DNA of 64,000 nucleotides from Tulasnella sp. 424 (lineage: Eukaryota; Basidiomycota; Agaricomycetes; Cantharellales; Tulasnellaceae). Shown piece after piece: positions 44,617 to 55,059 of the stretch; the first letter of the stretch is position 1; every line of letters begins with the position of its first letter. A program made the translations under genes and the position numbers. Where the stretch lies: NCBI GenBank assembly GCA_019633425.1, contig WSUB01000022.1:124001-188000 (forward strand), read 5' to 3'. The notes under the pieces are model-generated. The model was given only the letters and a program-made list of their open reading frames with translations, was not told the origin of the DNA and made no database searches.

Positions 44617-46179
44617 ATGATTCGATTCTTCGACCTTTCAGAAGATATCTTCGTCCAGGTCTGCGACTACTAGGATGCACGAACCAGACGGAAACTCGTT
44701 ATCGTAAGCGGACCCGGACGTCCGCCCTACAAACGCGCCTCACCCAGGCCTTGCCACTCCGGTCTTTCCCGTCACTGACTTGCAAGCTCGCAATCCATAG
44801 TCATGCAATCCGCTCTACCAGCTCATCAAATGCCGAGCTATATGGGGCAATCAACTCAGCGTACTACTATCGGAGTATGCCAGAGTCAAGGGGACCTCCG
44901 ACATATCCGCGATGTCCACGTCAGAAATCCAAAAGGCCGCGATCCGTCCGTACCGTTTTGAAGAAGGAGTCCATTTCGAAGAATTCGAGCCTATCCAGTA
45001 CCGGACGGTCATCACACATGACTTTTTCGAGGAAATCAAACTCGCTCCTGGTGGTCCTTGGCTCGTGACGCTTTCCCTCCCTACTTCGGGAAGAGGCTCA
45101 AAATCTGGGATCTTCACTCCAATGCTTCCGTCTCCGAGCCTGACGCCTCTCTCGCGATTGAAGAGGAGAGAATTGGGCGTGATCTCGTTCTGAGGCCAGA
45201 CTCGGAGGGTAAAACCTTTCAAATCGTTCTTCTCTGCTAGAGCGGATAGTGAGTATCCCCTGCCTTTTTTAACTCTACATGCTGTAGAGTAAATCAAAAC
45301 GCTAACACGAACTTTGTATATCGCTGAAGTACAGGTGCATTGGCGTATCTATATCGTCCAATTCGATCATCTGATCCAGGATGGGCACCGATTGCGCCAA
45401 CTCGATGTATTTGAAGCGTCCGGCCACGAGCTCGTCGGAGATTACATTACCTCCTGGGATGCTATCGCAAACGTTTCAAATATTAGTTCTGGTTCCAATA
45501 TGATGTACAGGGCCATTGAGGATCCCCACGGTGGCGACGGGGTCAGTTCGTCCTTCTCCGTCCTTCGCATCGGCATCTACCCTGATAGCTCCCATTCGAT
45601 CCCATGTGGTTTTAGTTTTCCTATCTTTCGTTTGGACCAGAAGGCTTTGCAGTATTTGACAACACCTATGCAGAAATCAAGCTATACGGACCTATCGTTG
45701 CGACCGATGCCGACCAACCTATCGACATAATCCCGGTACCTGGGATGAAGGCGTGCATCGACTTTCCGCGCCCTGTTTATTATTGCAGCGACCTTGCCTA
45801 CTCGTTTGGGGGCACCAGAGGGCCCTCCGCTCTGCTGTGCATGCATGACTACCTCTATGCCACCCGCAACAGCTTCTATGTCGAGTTCAAGGATAGTACC
45901 ATTCAAATATCAGACCTTCGGGTCTGTAATACTGCTTTTGGGTACCACGACCTGGTGCATGCGAGAACGAGCGGCGGTTTGGTTGTTGTGATCGATGGTC
46001 CCTTCAAGCTCGGCCTCATACATGAGGACGGACGGGTCAGATTCAACCATCTTCCCCAGTCGATGCGATCCAGGATACCGTTGGACAGTGGGAAGCAGAG
46101 GCCGTTTATTTGTCCTACCGGTGGAGTAGTGGGCTCGGTAATCGGGAAGAACGAAGTGTGGGTCTGGCGCGTAGATTGA
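44617..46179 (+). pseudogene. F-box protein gene Z, copy 1, broken
   Basis: The start MIRFFDLSEDIFVQVCDY fits an F-box, but is followed by TAG (44671) where copy 2 has Leu in DSLDTR. Downstream pieces: NPLYQLIKCRAIWGNQ (from about 44.81 kb), SEIQKAAIRPYRFEEGV, GGPWLVTLSLPTSGRG, a frame change near 45095, then LKIWDLHSNAS, another frame change near 45226, VHWRIYIVQFDH (from 45335), a GTCAGT..TTTTAG intron ending near 45615, and a C-terminal part ending NEVWVWRVD. The order F-box then a propeller-like region is common in agaricomycete F-box families, which recruit substrates to SCF ubiquitin ligases. With a nonsense codon and two frame changes it is probably not functional. Confidence 0.7.
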
Positions 46180-46362
46180 AGAGTAGGCAACGACTCGAGG
46201 GTGTCACGAGAAGTTGTAGAAATTGCTGTTGACTTCTCACTCGAAGGGAATGGACCAAAGTAGCGCACTGAAATTATTGTCTGCTAGAGCATCTCTAATA
46301 AGCATGACGAGGGAGCGACCAATGATGTAGGAAGTCAGAATCGCAGAGCTTTAAGAAACCAC

Positions 46363-48087
46363 CTAAGGGAGGTTTTGCTGATACAAGCAAGAAGAAACGA
46401 GGAGAGTATCCTGTGATCCGGTGGGAACTTCGGTAAGGGTGTAGTTCCACGCCGCTGTGGTTCCGAACAGAGTTGGTGTCAGCAGTGGTGCCAATGAACG
46501 CAGAATGGGCCTGAAGTGGAACTTACGAAGGAAAGAGCCAGCGGACCAGCCGGCGTATCCTAAGAAAACGTCAGAGTTGTGCTTGAGGAACGACAGTTGG
46601 GAGCACATGTCCGTGACGCAGGACTGCACGTTGCCTCCACCGGTTTCGGACAAGAAGGCTTGACGGCCGTTGCACCTCAACCATTGAGAGAGAGGAAGGA
46701 AGGAAGATTGAATATTCTATTACGGAGGAACGTTTCGTCAATTCGAGGAAGCTGACGTTGTGTGAGCCGGAAGAACCAGACGAACATCAGTCACGCATTC
46801 GGCATGAGTACCCGAGTTGTCCGAGTCCAAGTACTTGTGAACGTCGAAGATCAGGCCGGTGATCGAGCCGTCGGGGTTCTTGACTTGACTCAAGGCGGCT
46901 GCAGAACCATTGCTGACGAAGGTTTCAGCCGAGGTCCAGTTGTTTCCGGGTAGGAGAATGAGTTGAGATGTCGCGCCGGCATTGCGGATGGCGGTGACGA
47001 CTGCTTGAACCGTGGCCGCCCAGGCGGTGATGTCGGGACTTGAAATCCAAATCGAAAGTGGGGTTAATACAAATGGCTTGGGTCGCGAGGTAGGGATGCG
47101 AAACTCACACGTCATGAGGCTCGTTCATAACGCCAAAGACGACCTTGGATTGCGATGCGTATTTAGTGGCGATTTGAGTCCAAAGGCTGACAAACTGAGC
47201 AGTCGTGACAGCTCCGGCAGACTGGTCAATGATATTTCCATTCCAGCGAGCTAAATGCAAAAGGTCAGCACCTGGTTTCCCATTCCTTCGCTCTTATACC
47301 GGCTCTACTCACCGTAGTTGTGAATATCGATGATGCAATGCGCTCCGGTGTTCAGGCACGCCTCGACGAGGGCATCGTACTCAGCCAAATTGGTTGCATC
47401 GAGCGTTCCTCCGAGGGTAGGGGTAAGGACCTGCCATCCGACGGGGAGACGGAAGATGTTCATTCCATTAGAAACAAAGTGTTGCATCTGTCCGGCACCA
47501 TCAACGCCGGTGTACTGGGTAAGTGGAGGCATGGTTTGGGTCGTGTCGCAGGTGCCGTCGGTAATGCAACCAAAGTCGAAACCGGCAATGTCTGGCGACC
47601 AAGTCAGGGAGAAAACGGTTAATACATCAGGATTTTTCTAACATCGAACGAAACGTTATATACTCACTGACGCCAGTGTATTGGAGGGTGCCAGAGCCAC
47701 CCGACGTGGCTTGAGAGCAGTCAGCCGAAGAGGTGGTGGTAGAAGTGGTTGTGGTAGTAGTTCGCGTGCTGGAAGTGGTTGTCGTCGTCGTCGTCGAGCT
47801 CGGCGCCAGGCTGAGAATAACAACCAGATCTCAATCAGGAAAAGATCTTGTTTAGAACTGAGTAGGTTTTTCTTACCATTGACTGTAGTAGTCATTGAAG
47901 AAGGTGCACACCCAGCCACCGTCGCAAGTGGTGGAGCCAGTGTAGTAGATTCCACCTAGTGTTGGTACGCGATCAGAATCCGAAGCCGCACGGTTTAATA
48001 GGACAGCTCACCGCATTGTTGATATTGACCTACGGCATTAACAGCCACAGCAGCGAAAAGAGTAGACGCTACGATGGACGACTTCAT
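46363..48087 (-). CDS. Secreted endoglucanase, CBM1 + GH5, copy A
   Basis: Eight exons (- strand): 48012-48087, 47877-47955, 47668-47810, 47313-47591, 47109-47250, 46786-47038, 46527-46716, 46363-46454; 417 residues. It begins with a signal peptide (MKSSIVASTLFAAVAVNAVG), then CBM1 (QYQQCGGIYYTGS, ending NDYYSQC with the usual cysteines and aromatic residues), a Ser/Thr linker and a GH5 catalytic domain starting YTGVNIAGFDFGC. Acid/base Glu236 lies in NEPHDV and nucleophile Glu348 in FLSETGGG. The enzyme cuts internal beta-1,4 bonds of cellulose outside the cell; similarity to Trichoderma EGII-type (GH5_5) is by motif memory. The exon 6 donor reads GTTCGT, which is unusual. The final intron is also frame-neutral. 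Confidence 0.9.
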
Positions 48088-48176
48088 TTTGTTCGTGGGG
48101 GGAGATGCAGGATGGCTGAAGACGAATGACGCGTATATTGAAGGTAAGGAATGAAAGTGCACTGGGTCGAGTGTCA

Positions 48177-48184
48177 TTTTATAG
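48177..48184 (-). promoter_or_regulatory. TATA box of GH5 copy A
   Basis: CTATAAAA on the - strand, about 90 nt upstream of the ATG at 48087. The same box at the same distance precedes copy B. Confidence 0.7.
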
Positions 48185-48189
48185 CATAG

Positions 48190-49640
48190 TAGCTGAATGC
48201 CTTGAACGTGTTCTAATACGCGGGCCGGCTGAAGTGACATACGTCAAGCCTTACGACGACACAAAAGTGCCGAATAACATGGACGCCGAGGCTCCCCCGG
48301 ACCTGTTTACCGCCGGATGCCTTAATCTAGCAACTCCTCGACGGCATATTGCAGTAACACGATGCCGAACGCTACCTAAACTTAGAAAAGACGTAGAGAA
48401 GCGTGTGGGGTACTTTGGTGGGAATCTATAGATATGTGGGAAACGCGTATTGGGCGCATATGATTTGGGAAGGTGGTGAGCACACGTCAGAGGTTTATAC
48501 CGATCAGAAGAAGCAAAAAAGTAGATTTGCTTTGAGTTCATCCGGAGTTTTCTCTTAATCGAGCATTACTTTGATTTAGCTTGCTTAGATCACGGACAGA
48601 TACCTCTCATAATATTACAGTAAAGCTATCCTTATACTTGAAATTAGCAAATGTGCTTTTCCCGAATCTCGGGACGAAGGAAAGAAGAAGAGAACTACAA
48701 AACACAGACCTATGAGTCGAATGCATATTGGCAGAGGTACATACGTTCACGGCCCGGATGGATAATCCCCTCGTTCGTTCCACCCACGCAAAATTGGCCG
48801 TCAAGCTGTTCCGGAATAACACATTGATTCTCCTGGATACCTGAGTAATTTATGGATTTCTTTGAGATGTAAACAAAACTGATCTTATTTTTGGGTGGGC
48901 ACGTAAAGGACCTTGGTGAACATCGGTAGAAACCATCTATGGCAGTGATGCTTGTAATCAGTGGCCCTTTTTTGTCGATGGATTTCCGGTACATTATGGG
49001 ACTGCATATAACCGATTTATACCCAGTCAAAGGATAAACCGGCTAAGTCATCGCGAAAGGGATGATGGGAGGAGGTATAATGGCCCGATCTAAGCCCTCG
49101 GCCAATCACCAGCTCCGGCCTCTGACATGCGGTTCCGATCGCAACCGTCATTCCCACGCACCGCCGCAGCAAACTGCAGGCTCACATCCCCTCCGGCAGC
49201 TCTGACCTGTCAGTAAAAGGATCGAGTTATTCAGCATCCCTTCCGATTGGACGGGGTTCCATCGACCCATTAGAGACGTTTTGCCACAGTGGGCATTAAC
49301 CCAATAGTAGCAGCAAAATTAACCACAAGTCTGCAACCTTCGCACGCAATACAAGGGCCTCCCAGGATATTACACCATCGTCATTTAGTATATAAATCGA
49401 GCTTTGAAAGACTTTGAATTTTACGGCCGAGCCTATCAGCTCTGGTTCAGCAAGATGGCTTTCCTCGACGAAAATCCTTAGCGAACAAGACTCCATGGTC
49501 TCGGGTTTGTTGGGCCCAGCACCCACCGACGGGATTATAATTCAATTACGGAGCCATTCCTGGCCCGAGCCCGAGCCTTCTCGAGGCTAGCTTATCTGTA
49601 AGCCAGTTCGACCGTAGGGGTACTTAAGCGATCGAACCGG
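48190..49640. repeat. Upstream part of duplicated block, left copy
   Basis: This region matches 56.89-58.33 kb through to AGCGATCGAACCGG, where the two diverge. No gene is supported. A frame of 76 codons at 49296-49526 (- strand) exists in both copies, but nearly all differences change amino acids, which speaks against a protein under constraint. A TATATAAATCG box lies near 49388. Confidence 0.7.
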
Positions 49641-49962
49641 TTTTTCACCAGATATCATGTCCTGTAATTTACCGGTCCAAACTCCACCAGATCAAGTCCT
49701 TGTACAATCTGAGCAACAATCATCTGTCGGAAGATAAAGTCACCTCAACGCCCGGTTGGCTCCATTAGCGCGACGGAGGATCACCAGCGGTTCGGCGGGG
49801 TACAGCGAGGTATCTAACTCTCTGAACTGGTCAAGCATTGGAAATGATAACTGAGTTTAATGCGATGCAATGTGAATTTATATCGATAGCCTCGCAGGGA
49901 CGATGGTCTGAGAGGAACAGAAATCAGGAATACATGGTTATATCACATCTCCCGGAAGTCCT
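49641..49962. other. Unique spacer between duplicated blocks
   Basis: About 320 bp without an open frame or a match elsewhere in the window. It separates the end of the left block from a cellulase fragment. Confidence 0.5.
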
Positions 49963-50516
49963 CTATGAGAGATTTTGTTGATACAAGCAAGATGAAACGA
50001 GACGAGTGTCTTGAGAGCCGTTGGGAACTTCCGTCAGCTCGTAGGTGGCTGTAATTTCAACCCGAGTTAGGTCAGCATCGGTGCTAAATGATGAGAAGAA
50101 CCACAGAAATTAAGACTCACAATCGAAGATACAAGCGGACCAGCCGGTGTAGCCAAAGAACACGTCGGAGTTGTGCTTGATGAACGACAATTGGGAGCAC
50201 ATGTCGGTTACGCAGGACAGGACGTTGCCTCCACCGGTTTCGGACAAGAAGGCTTGACGGCCGTTGCACCTCAGCCATTGAGCGAGAGGAAGAAAGGTAG
50301 ATTGAACGTTCTACAACAGGAAGTAAGGTTGAGTCAATTTTCCGTAGCAGAAGTGCTGAAAAGGGGAAAACTGGCACTCACGTCAGTCGAGCACTCGACG
50401 TGAGTACCCGAGTTCAAGTTGTCCGAGTCCAAGTACTTGTGACCGTCGAAGATCAAGTTGGTGATCGATCCGTCGGGGTTCTTGACTTGACTCAAAGCAG
50501 CCGCAGAGCCGTTGCT
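49963..50516 (-). pseudogene. 3' fragment of a GH5 cellulase (copy D)
   Basis: It holds the equivalents of exons 8, 7 and the end of exon 6: NGSAAALSQVKNPDGSIT, FDGHKYLDSD, then QWLRCNGRQAFLSETGGG with the nucleophile Glu, and the end in NLS and TAG. The signal peptide, CBM1, linker and the half with the acid/base Glu are missing because the sequence joins gene Y copy 2 at 50516/50517. It is closest to copy C (for example in its intron before exon 8). No enzyme can be made. Confidence 0.9.
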
Positions 50517-50517
50517 T

Positions 50518-51905
50518 ATCCTACCCGTTCGTTTTACGTCACTGAACTCAGCGAGAGCATCACTCCCACCGTCGTTGTAGGCGGAGCAACCGTCGCGGCT
50601 GGCCTCGTCAGTGCAGCACTCTATGCCAAACAACACCCAGATACCCCTGAAGTCGCCTCTCAAGCGGTCACCGCTGAGAAGGACAAGGGCAAGGGCAAAG
50701 GCGCTGCAGGAGGCGGTAGGAAGAGAAAGGGAGGCAGTTCACTTGCTGGTAGTACGAAACGGCTCGGTGGGGCGTCGTCGGCGAAGAATGACGGTACACC
50801 CCCAGCGTTGGCTGCTCAGGCAGCGCTCTTCGACGGCTTTGCAGAGAAGGGTCAATCGTCTGCCATGGAGGATTTTATGAATTCTACGACATCCGCCGCG
50901 TTTAAGTCCTCTAGGAGGAAGCGTGGAAGGAAGCCAAAAGCTCCAACTCCTGCGGAGCAAAAGGAGGTAGAAGCGGAGGAAGAGGAAGAGGAAGAGGAAG
51001 AGGAAGAGAAGAAGCCATGCCGGAACCAACCATGGTCGCATCCTCCTCGGCATTTGGAAGGTCTTCAAAGGATAAGAGAGCACACAACAAGTTCAGCTCT
51101 CGCTTAACCGAATCTCAGTACGTTTCGGTAAAGCCCTCCATGGACGCGTCTTGGTTGCAAGTCGACAAGGCATGCGCAGCATCAGCTAAGCGACGAAAGC
51201 AACAACAGCAAAAAGCTGCAGCGGAGGTTAGCAGCGACGCTGGCTTGACCGCGTCTGCTACCGGCGACGAGAGCCATTCTGAGCGTGGTCAGTCCAACTC
51301 GATGCAAGCCTTAGCTGGGAAGCTCGGACATGTACAGCCAAAGGCCCAATTCGATGAGTAAGCAATTTCTCGTCCCCGTTCGTCAGTTTGGCTGTAAGGT
51401 CTGATTCGAACATCCTCTCCTTCTTAGCACGTTGCCACCTGAGCCTACCATCTCCCGCGTTATGCGCGTGGAGTCCGCTCCGGACGACCATCTCCTCCAC
51501 AGTACTGACGCTGACGCGGAAGAAGAAGGCCGGGGCTTCATTCGTCGACACCGTCAGTCTTCTCGCTCGTACCTCCATTGACTTCCACTAACCCGAATCC
51601 CATTCCCGGACAGGAGCCCCTTCAAACTCCGCATCTACACCCCCCGCTGAACCACTTCCTTTCGGCGACGAGTTGAACAAATATCAGAGTTGCCGGGAAG
51701 CCCGAAAGGATGCGACAAAAGTCGCCAAAGCCGACGCGGAAGCTGATCGGCTACAGATGTGCAGCACAAGAAAGAGCAGGAGAGAGCTGGCAAGATCGAG
51801 GAGATGAGGAAGAAGGAACTTTCTGCGCCCGAGGGGGGTAAAGAGGCCAGGATTAGTGGTGGCATGAAGACCGTCGTGAAGGATGGGAAGTTGATTTGGG
51901 AGTGA
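50518..51905 (+). pseudogene. Gene Y copy 2, broken
   Basis: It starts inside the gene Y promoter (ATCCTACCCG) and has lost about 36 bp that include the ATG (GAGAGCATCACTCCCACC). The membrane segment, KRKGGSS region and Glu run follow. A one-base change in the Glu run (near 51010) shifts the frame; the later part (PEPTMVASSSAFG to KAQFDE) is open again in another frame. Exon 2 has Trp to Arg in GWG, and exon 3 has frame breaks near 51755 and 51830. By sense reading, a frame from 50400 runs from antisense cellulase DNA into gene Y. Confidence 0.9.
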
Positions 51906-52164
51906 TTTTTTTACGGGGTTGAGGGAATGACCGAGAGAGGCTAGTGGGGTCGTTCTTTTCCCGCTCATTTGTTTCTGGCTTAGTTAATTTCCCGTTGAGC
52001 CACAGCAAGACCGTATTGCGTCTACGCCTCCGGGCCACGCTCATGTATCTAGAGGCTCACGGGTATATCTTATCAGGTGTTTAGAACGATGACTACTCGG
52101 GTCGTGGAGCCGGAGGCTTTATTCTTGACCTTAACTTGCTTCCCCCACCTCTTATCGGCCTAGG
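51906..52164. repeat. Spacer between gene Y and gene Z, right copy
   Basis: It matches 44.30-44.62 kb (GGGCCACGCTCATGTATCTAG versus GGGCCATACTCGTATATATC) as part of the duplicated block. No gene is seen. Confidence 0.6.
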
Positions 52165-54845
52165 ATGACTCTTTTCGATCTTTCCAAAGACATGTCGGTC
52201 TAGATCTGCGATTCCTTGGATACACGAAACCCATAATCGGAAGCAGCCCCGGACGTCCAACGGACGTGCCTCGCCCCTTGCCAATGCCATCGGAATCCCC
52301 GTCACCGTTGCTGACCCCGCTCACAGTCCATAGTCGTGCAAGTCGCTGTACGCGCTCATTCAATGCCGAGCTATATTGGTCAATCAACTTAACCGACTAT
52401 CGTCGGAGCATGCCTTCGTAAACGGGACCTACGACGTGCCTGCGATGACCACGTCAGAAATCCGAAATGCCGCTATCCGTCCATACCGTTTCGACCGGGC
52501 AGTCCGATTCGAAGCAGTCAAGCCTCTTTAGTACCGGACATCCGTCACAGATGAAATCTTGGAGAAGATCAAACTCGCTCCCGGTGGTCGTTGGCTCGTC
52601 ACGCTTTTCCTCCCAACTTCGGGGAGAGGACCAAAGTACTGTTCTGTCGAGTCTGGGAACTTCCTTCAAATGCTTCGGTCCTAGAGCCTTTCGCCTCTCT
52701 GGCGATCGAAGAGGAGAAAATTGGGTGTGATCTGGTCCTAAGGCCAGAGTCGGAGGGCAAAACTTTTCAAATCGTTTTCTCCGCTCCTAGAGCAGCGGCG
52801 GGTGAGTAACCTGCGGGACGCCAGGAGTCCAAGGTCAAACTCCGCGCGTCGCACGGCCCGCCCCCGCTACCCAACGCTGAAACCCCCACCTCAGATTTCG
52901 GAATCAGGGCTTTCTGAGGGCCTCCTGGGGCTCCTAGGGCTTCATAGAGGTGGTTAATGGACTGAAACTGGGCTAATACACCAAATGGGCACCAACGGAA
53001 GAATCGGAAATAACAGAGACTAAGTCCGTTGGCGCCGTCACGGCTGGGATGGTCAGCGTTGCGGGACTTTACTTCTAGCGCATTACGTCTAGAGGCGAGC
53101 TCTTGTAAAGTTTTACAGTACGACATTATACTTTCAAACGATTTATATTACTAGAATGACAACCTCCCAAGCCCGAGGGGCGAGTTTCGGACGATCTCTG
53201 TCCATGAGAGACAACTTTCAGGCTTTCAGCGACGTATATGACCTATAAAACAACCGTTACAGACCCATGGTAAGCAGTAGATTGATTGTGCGGACATGAC
53301 CCGTATTTATGGCTTGCCCGACTGGGATCGCTACCAAAGAACGAGAGCGAGCGATTCCTGCTCGGTCTTAGATAAGCAAATCTATCTGAAAGTTCCACCC
53401 TCTTTGATGAAAAGAAAATATGGTTATGCCCGGGTCAACTCTTATCAAGTAAAGGATACTCTATCTCTGTCCTCTACTTGACAAAACCTCCATCGAAACT
53501 AGTCTACATACGTCCAGCCCTCACAAATCCCCCCGGTTCGCTTACGATATCCGTACTACTCTGGCGATCAAGTACCTCGGCTAGCCACTTCAGCAGAAAG
53601 ATAGTGCAGTTAAGCGCCTACCCAGCGCTCCAAAAGCTCGAGTGGGCCCTCTCTTTCGAAATACACCGGGCAGTGACGCGCCTGGGTGAGTAAACGGCGT
53701 CTACGGACCTAGGCTCTGTTATCCCCGAGCCTCTCATTTGGGGGTATTAGCCCAGTTTCAGTCTATTAACCACCTCTATGAAACCCTAGGAGCCCCAGGA
53801 GGCCCTCAGAAAGCCCTGATTCCGAAATCTGAGGTGGGGGTTTCAGCGTTGGGTAGCGGGGGCGGGCCATGCGACGCGCGGAGTTTGACCTTGGACTCCT
53901 GGCGTACCGTAGTAACCGGGTCGGTTCGGGACAACAAACCAAAAATGCTAACTCAAATCATTTGGATCTCCTTAAAGAGCAGGCGCACTGTCGTATCTAT
54001 ATCGTACAATTCGATCATCTTGATGGGCACCGATTGCGTGAACTGGATGTATTTGAAGCGTCTGACCGCGACAACGGGATTGAGCTCGTGGGCGAATACA
54101 CCACCACCTGCGATTCGATTATAAAGCTGTCAAAAATTAGTTCTGGGTCCGATTTGAGGTCCATGGCCACCGGGGATCTTGGCAATAACAGAGGGTCAGT
54201 TGGCCCAGCTCCGTGCTTCGCAACTAGCCTCTAGCCTGATAGCCCCGTTCTATTCCATACGATTCCAGTGGTTCTATCTTTCACTTGGGCTCGAAGGCTT
54301 TGCGCCATTTAATAACGCCTATGCAGAAATCAAGCTATACGGACCCATCGACGCTACCAGCGACGTCAACAAACCTATCGATATGCTCTTCGTAGTCCCG
54401 ATGCCTGGGATGAACGGGTGCCGCGACTTTCTGCAGCTCATTTGGTATAACGCCGACGTTGCGTACTCGTTCGGTGGCACTAGAGGGTACTCCGCTCTGT
54501 TGTGCATGTACGACCACATCTGCGGCGCCAACGACAGCTTATATGTCGAGTTTAAGGATAGTCCTCTTCAAAGATCCGACCTTCGGGTTTGCAGCACTGC
54601 TGTCGGGGACTATGGCCTACTGCATGCGAAAACGATCGGCGGTTCAATGGTGGTTGTGGTCGATGGAACCTTCCACTTTGCCCTCGTGCACGAGGACGGA
54701 CGAGTCAGATTTAACGATCTTCCCCGTTCGATGTGATCCAAGATACCATTTTGGAAGGTACGAAGCATAGGGTGTTTATTTGTCCTACCGGTGGAGTAGT
54801 GGGCTCGGTAGTTAGGAAGAACGAAGTTTGGGTATGGCGGGTAGA
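52165..54845 (+). pseudogene. F-box protein gene Z, copy 2, broken and interrupted
   Basis: The start MTLFDLSKDMSV is followed by TAG (52201) and further stops. Later pieces match copy 1: SEIRNAAIRPYRFDR, GGRWLVTLFLPTSGRG, then after a frame change LPSNASVLEPFASLAIEEEK and SEGKTFQIVFSAPRAAA, which ends at a GTGAGT donor. A 1.1-kb DNA element lies in this intron. The rest (IYIVQFDHLDGHRLRELDVF, YLSLGLEGFAPFNNAYAEIK, then VVDGTFHFALVHEDGRVRFN) continues to NEVWVWRVD at 54845. Frame breaks at 54.73 and elsewhere make a product unlikely. Confidence 0.75.
52812..53910. mobile_element. 1.1-kb DNA element with about 170-bp terminal inverted repeats
   Basis: The left arm (about 52816-52987) and right arm (about 53736-53906) are inverted copies with only a few mismatches, sharing ACGCCAGGAGTCCAAGGTC and CTCAGATTTCGGAATCAGGG. 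AGTAACC occurs directly on both sides (52805-52811 and 53911-53917), a candidate 7-bp target duplication. The block is missing from gene Z copy 1. The interior of about 750 bp has no transposase; short frames there have no known motif. It is a non-autonomous element; hAT-like families make 8-bp and some others 7-9-bp duplications, so the family stays open. Confidence 0.85.
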
Positions 54846-55059
54846 TTGAAGGAGCAGGTCGTCCAGTCATTTAAGAACGACTTGAGGGTGTTAATGAAAG
54901 CTTCAAGATTTGTTGTTGACTCCTCACTCGAAGGGAATGGACCAAAGTAACATACTGAAATTATTGTCTGCTAGAGCAACCCTACTAAGCATGACGAGGG
55001 AGCGACCAATGATGTAGGAAATACAACAAGGTCAGAATCGCAGAGCTTTAAGAAACCGC

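Noticed and set aside
49296..49526. Conserved 76-codon frame upstream of cellulase A and its partner at 57957-58217
   Set aside because: About nine differences nearly all change the amino acid, which fits non-coding DNA duplicated recently.
52818..53905. Short frames inside the TIR element as a transposase
   Set aside because: The longest have about 60-70 codons, no DDE or zinc-finger pattern, and are not supported by splicing signals.
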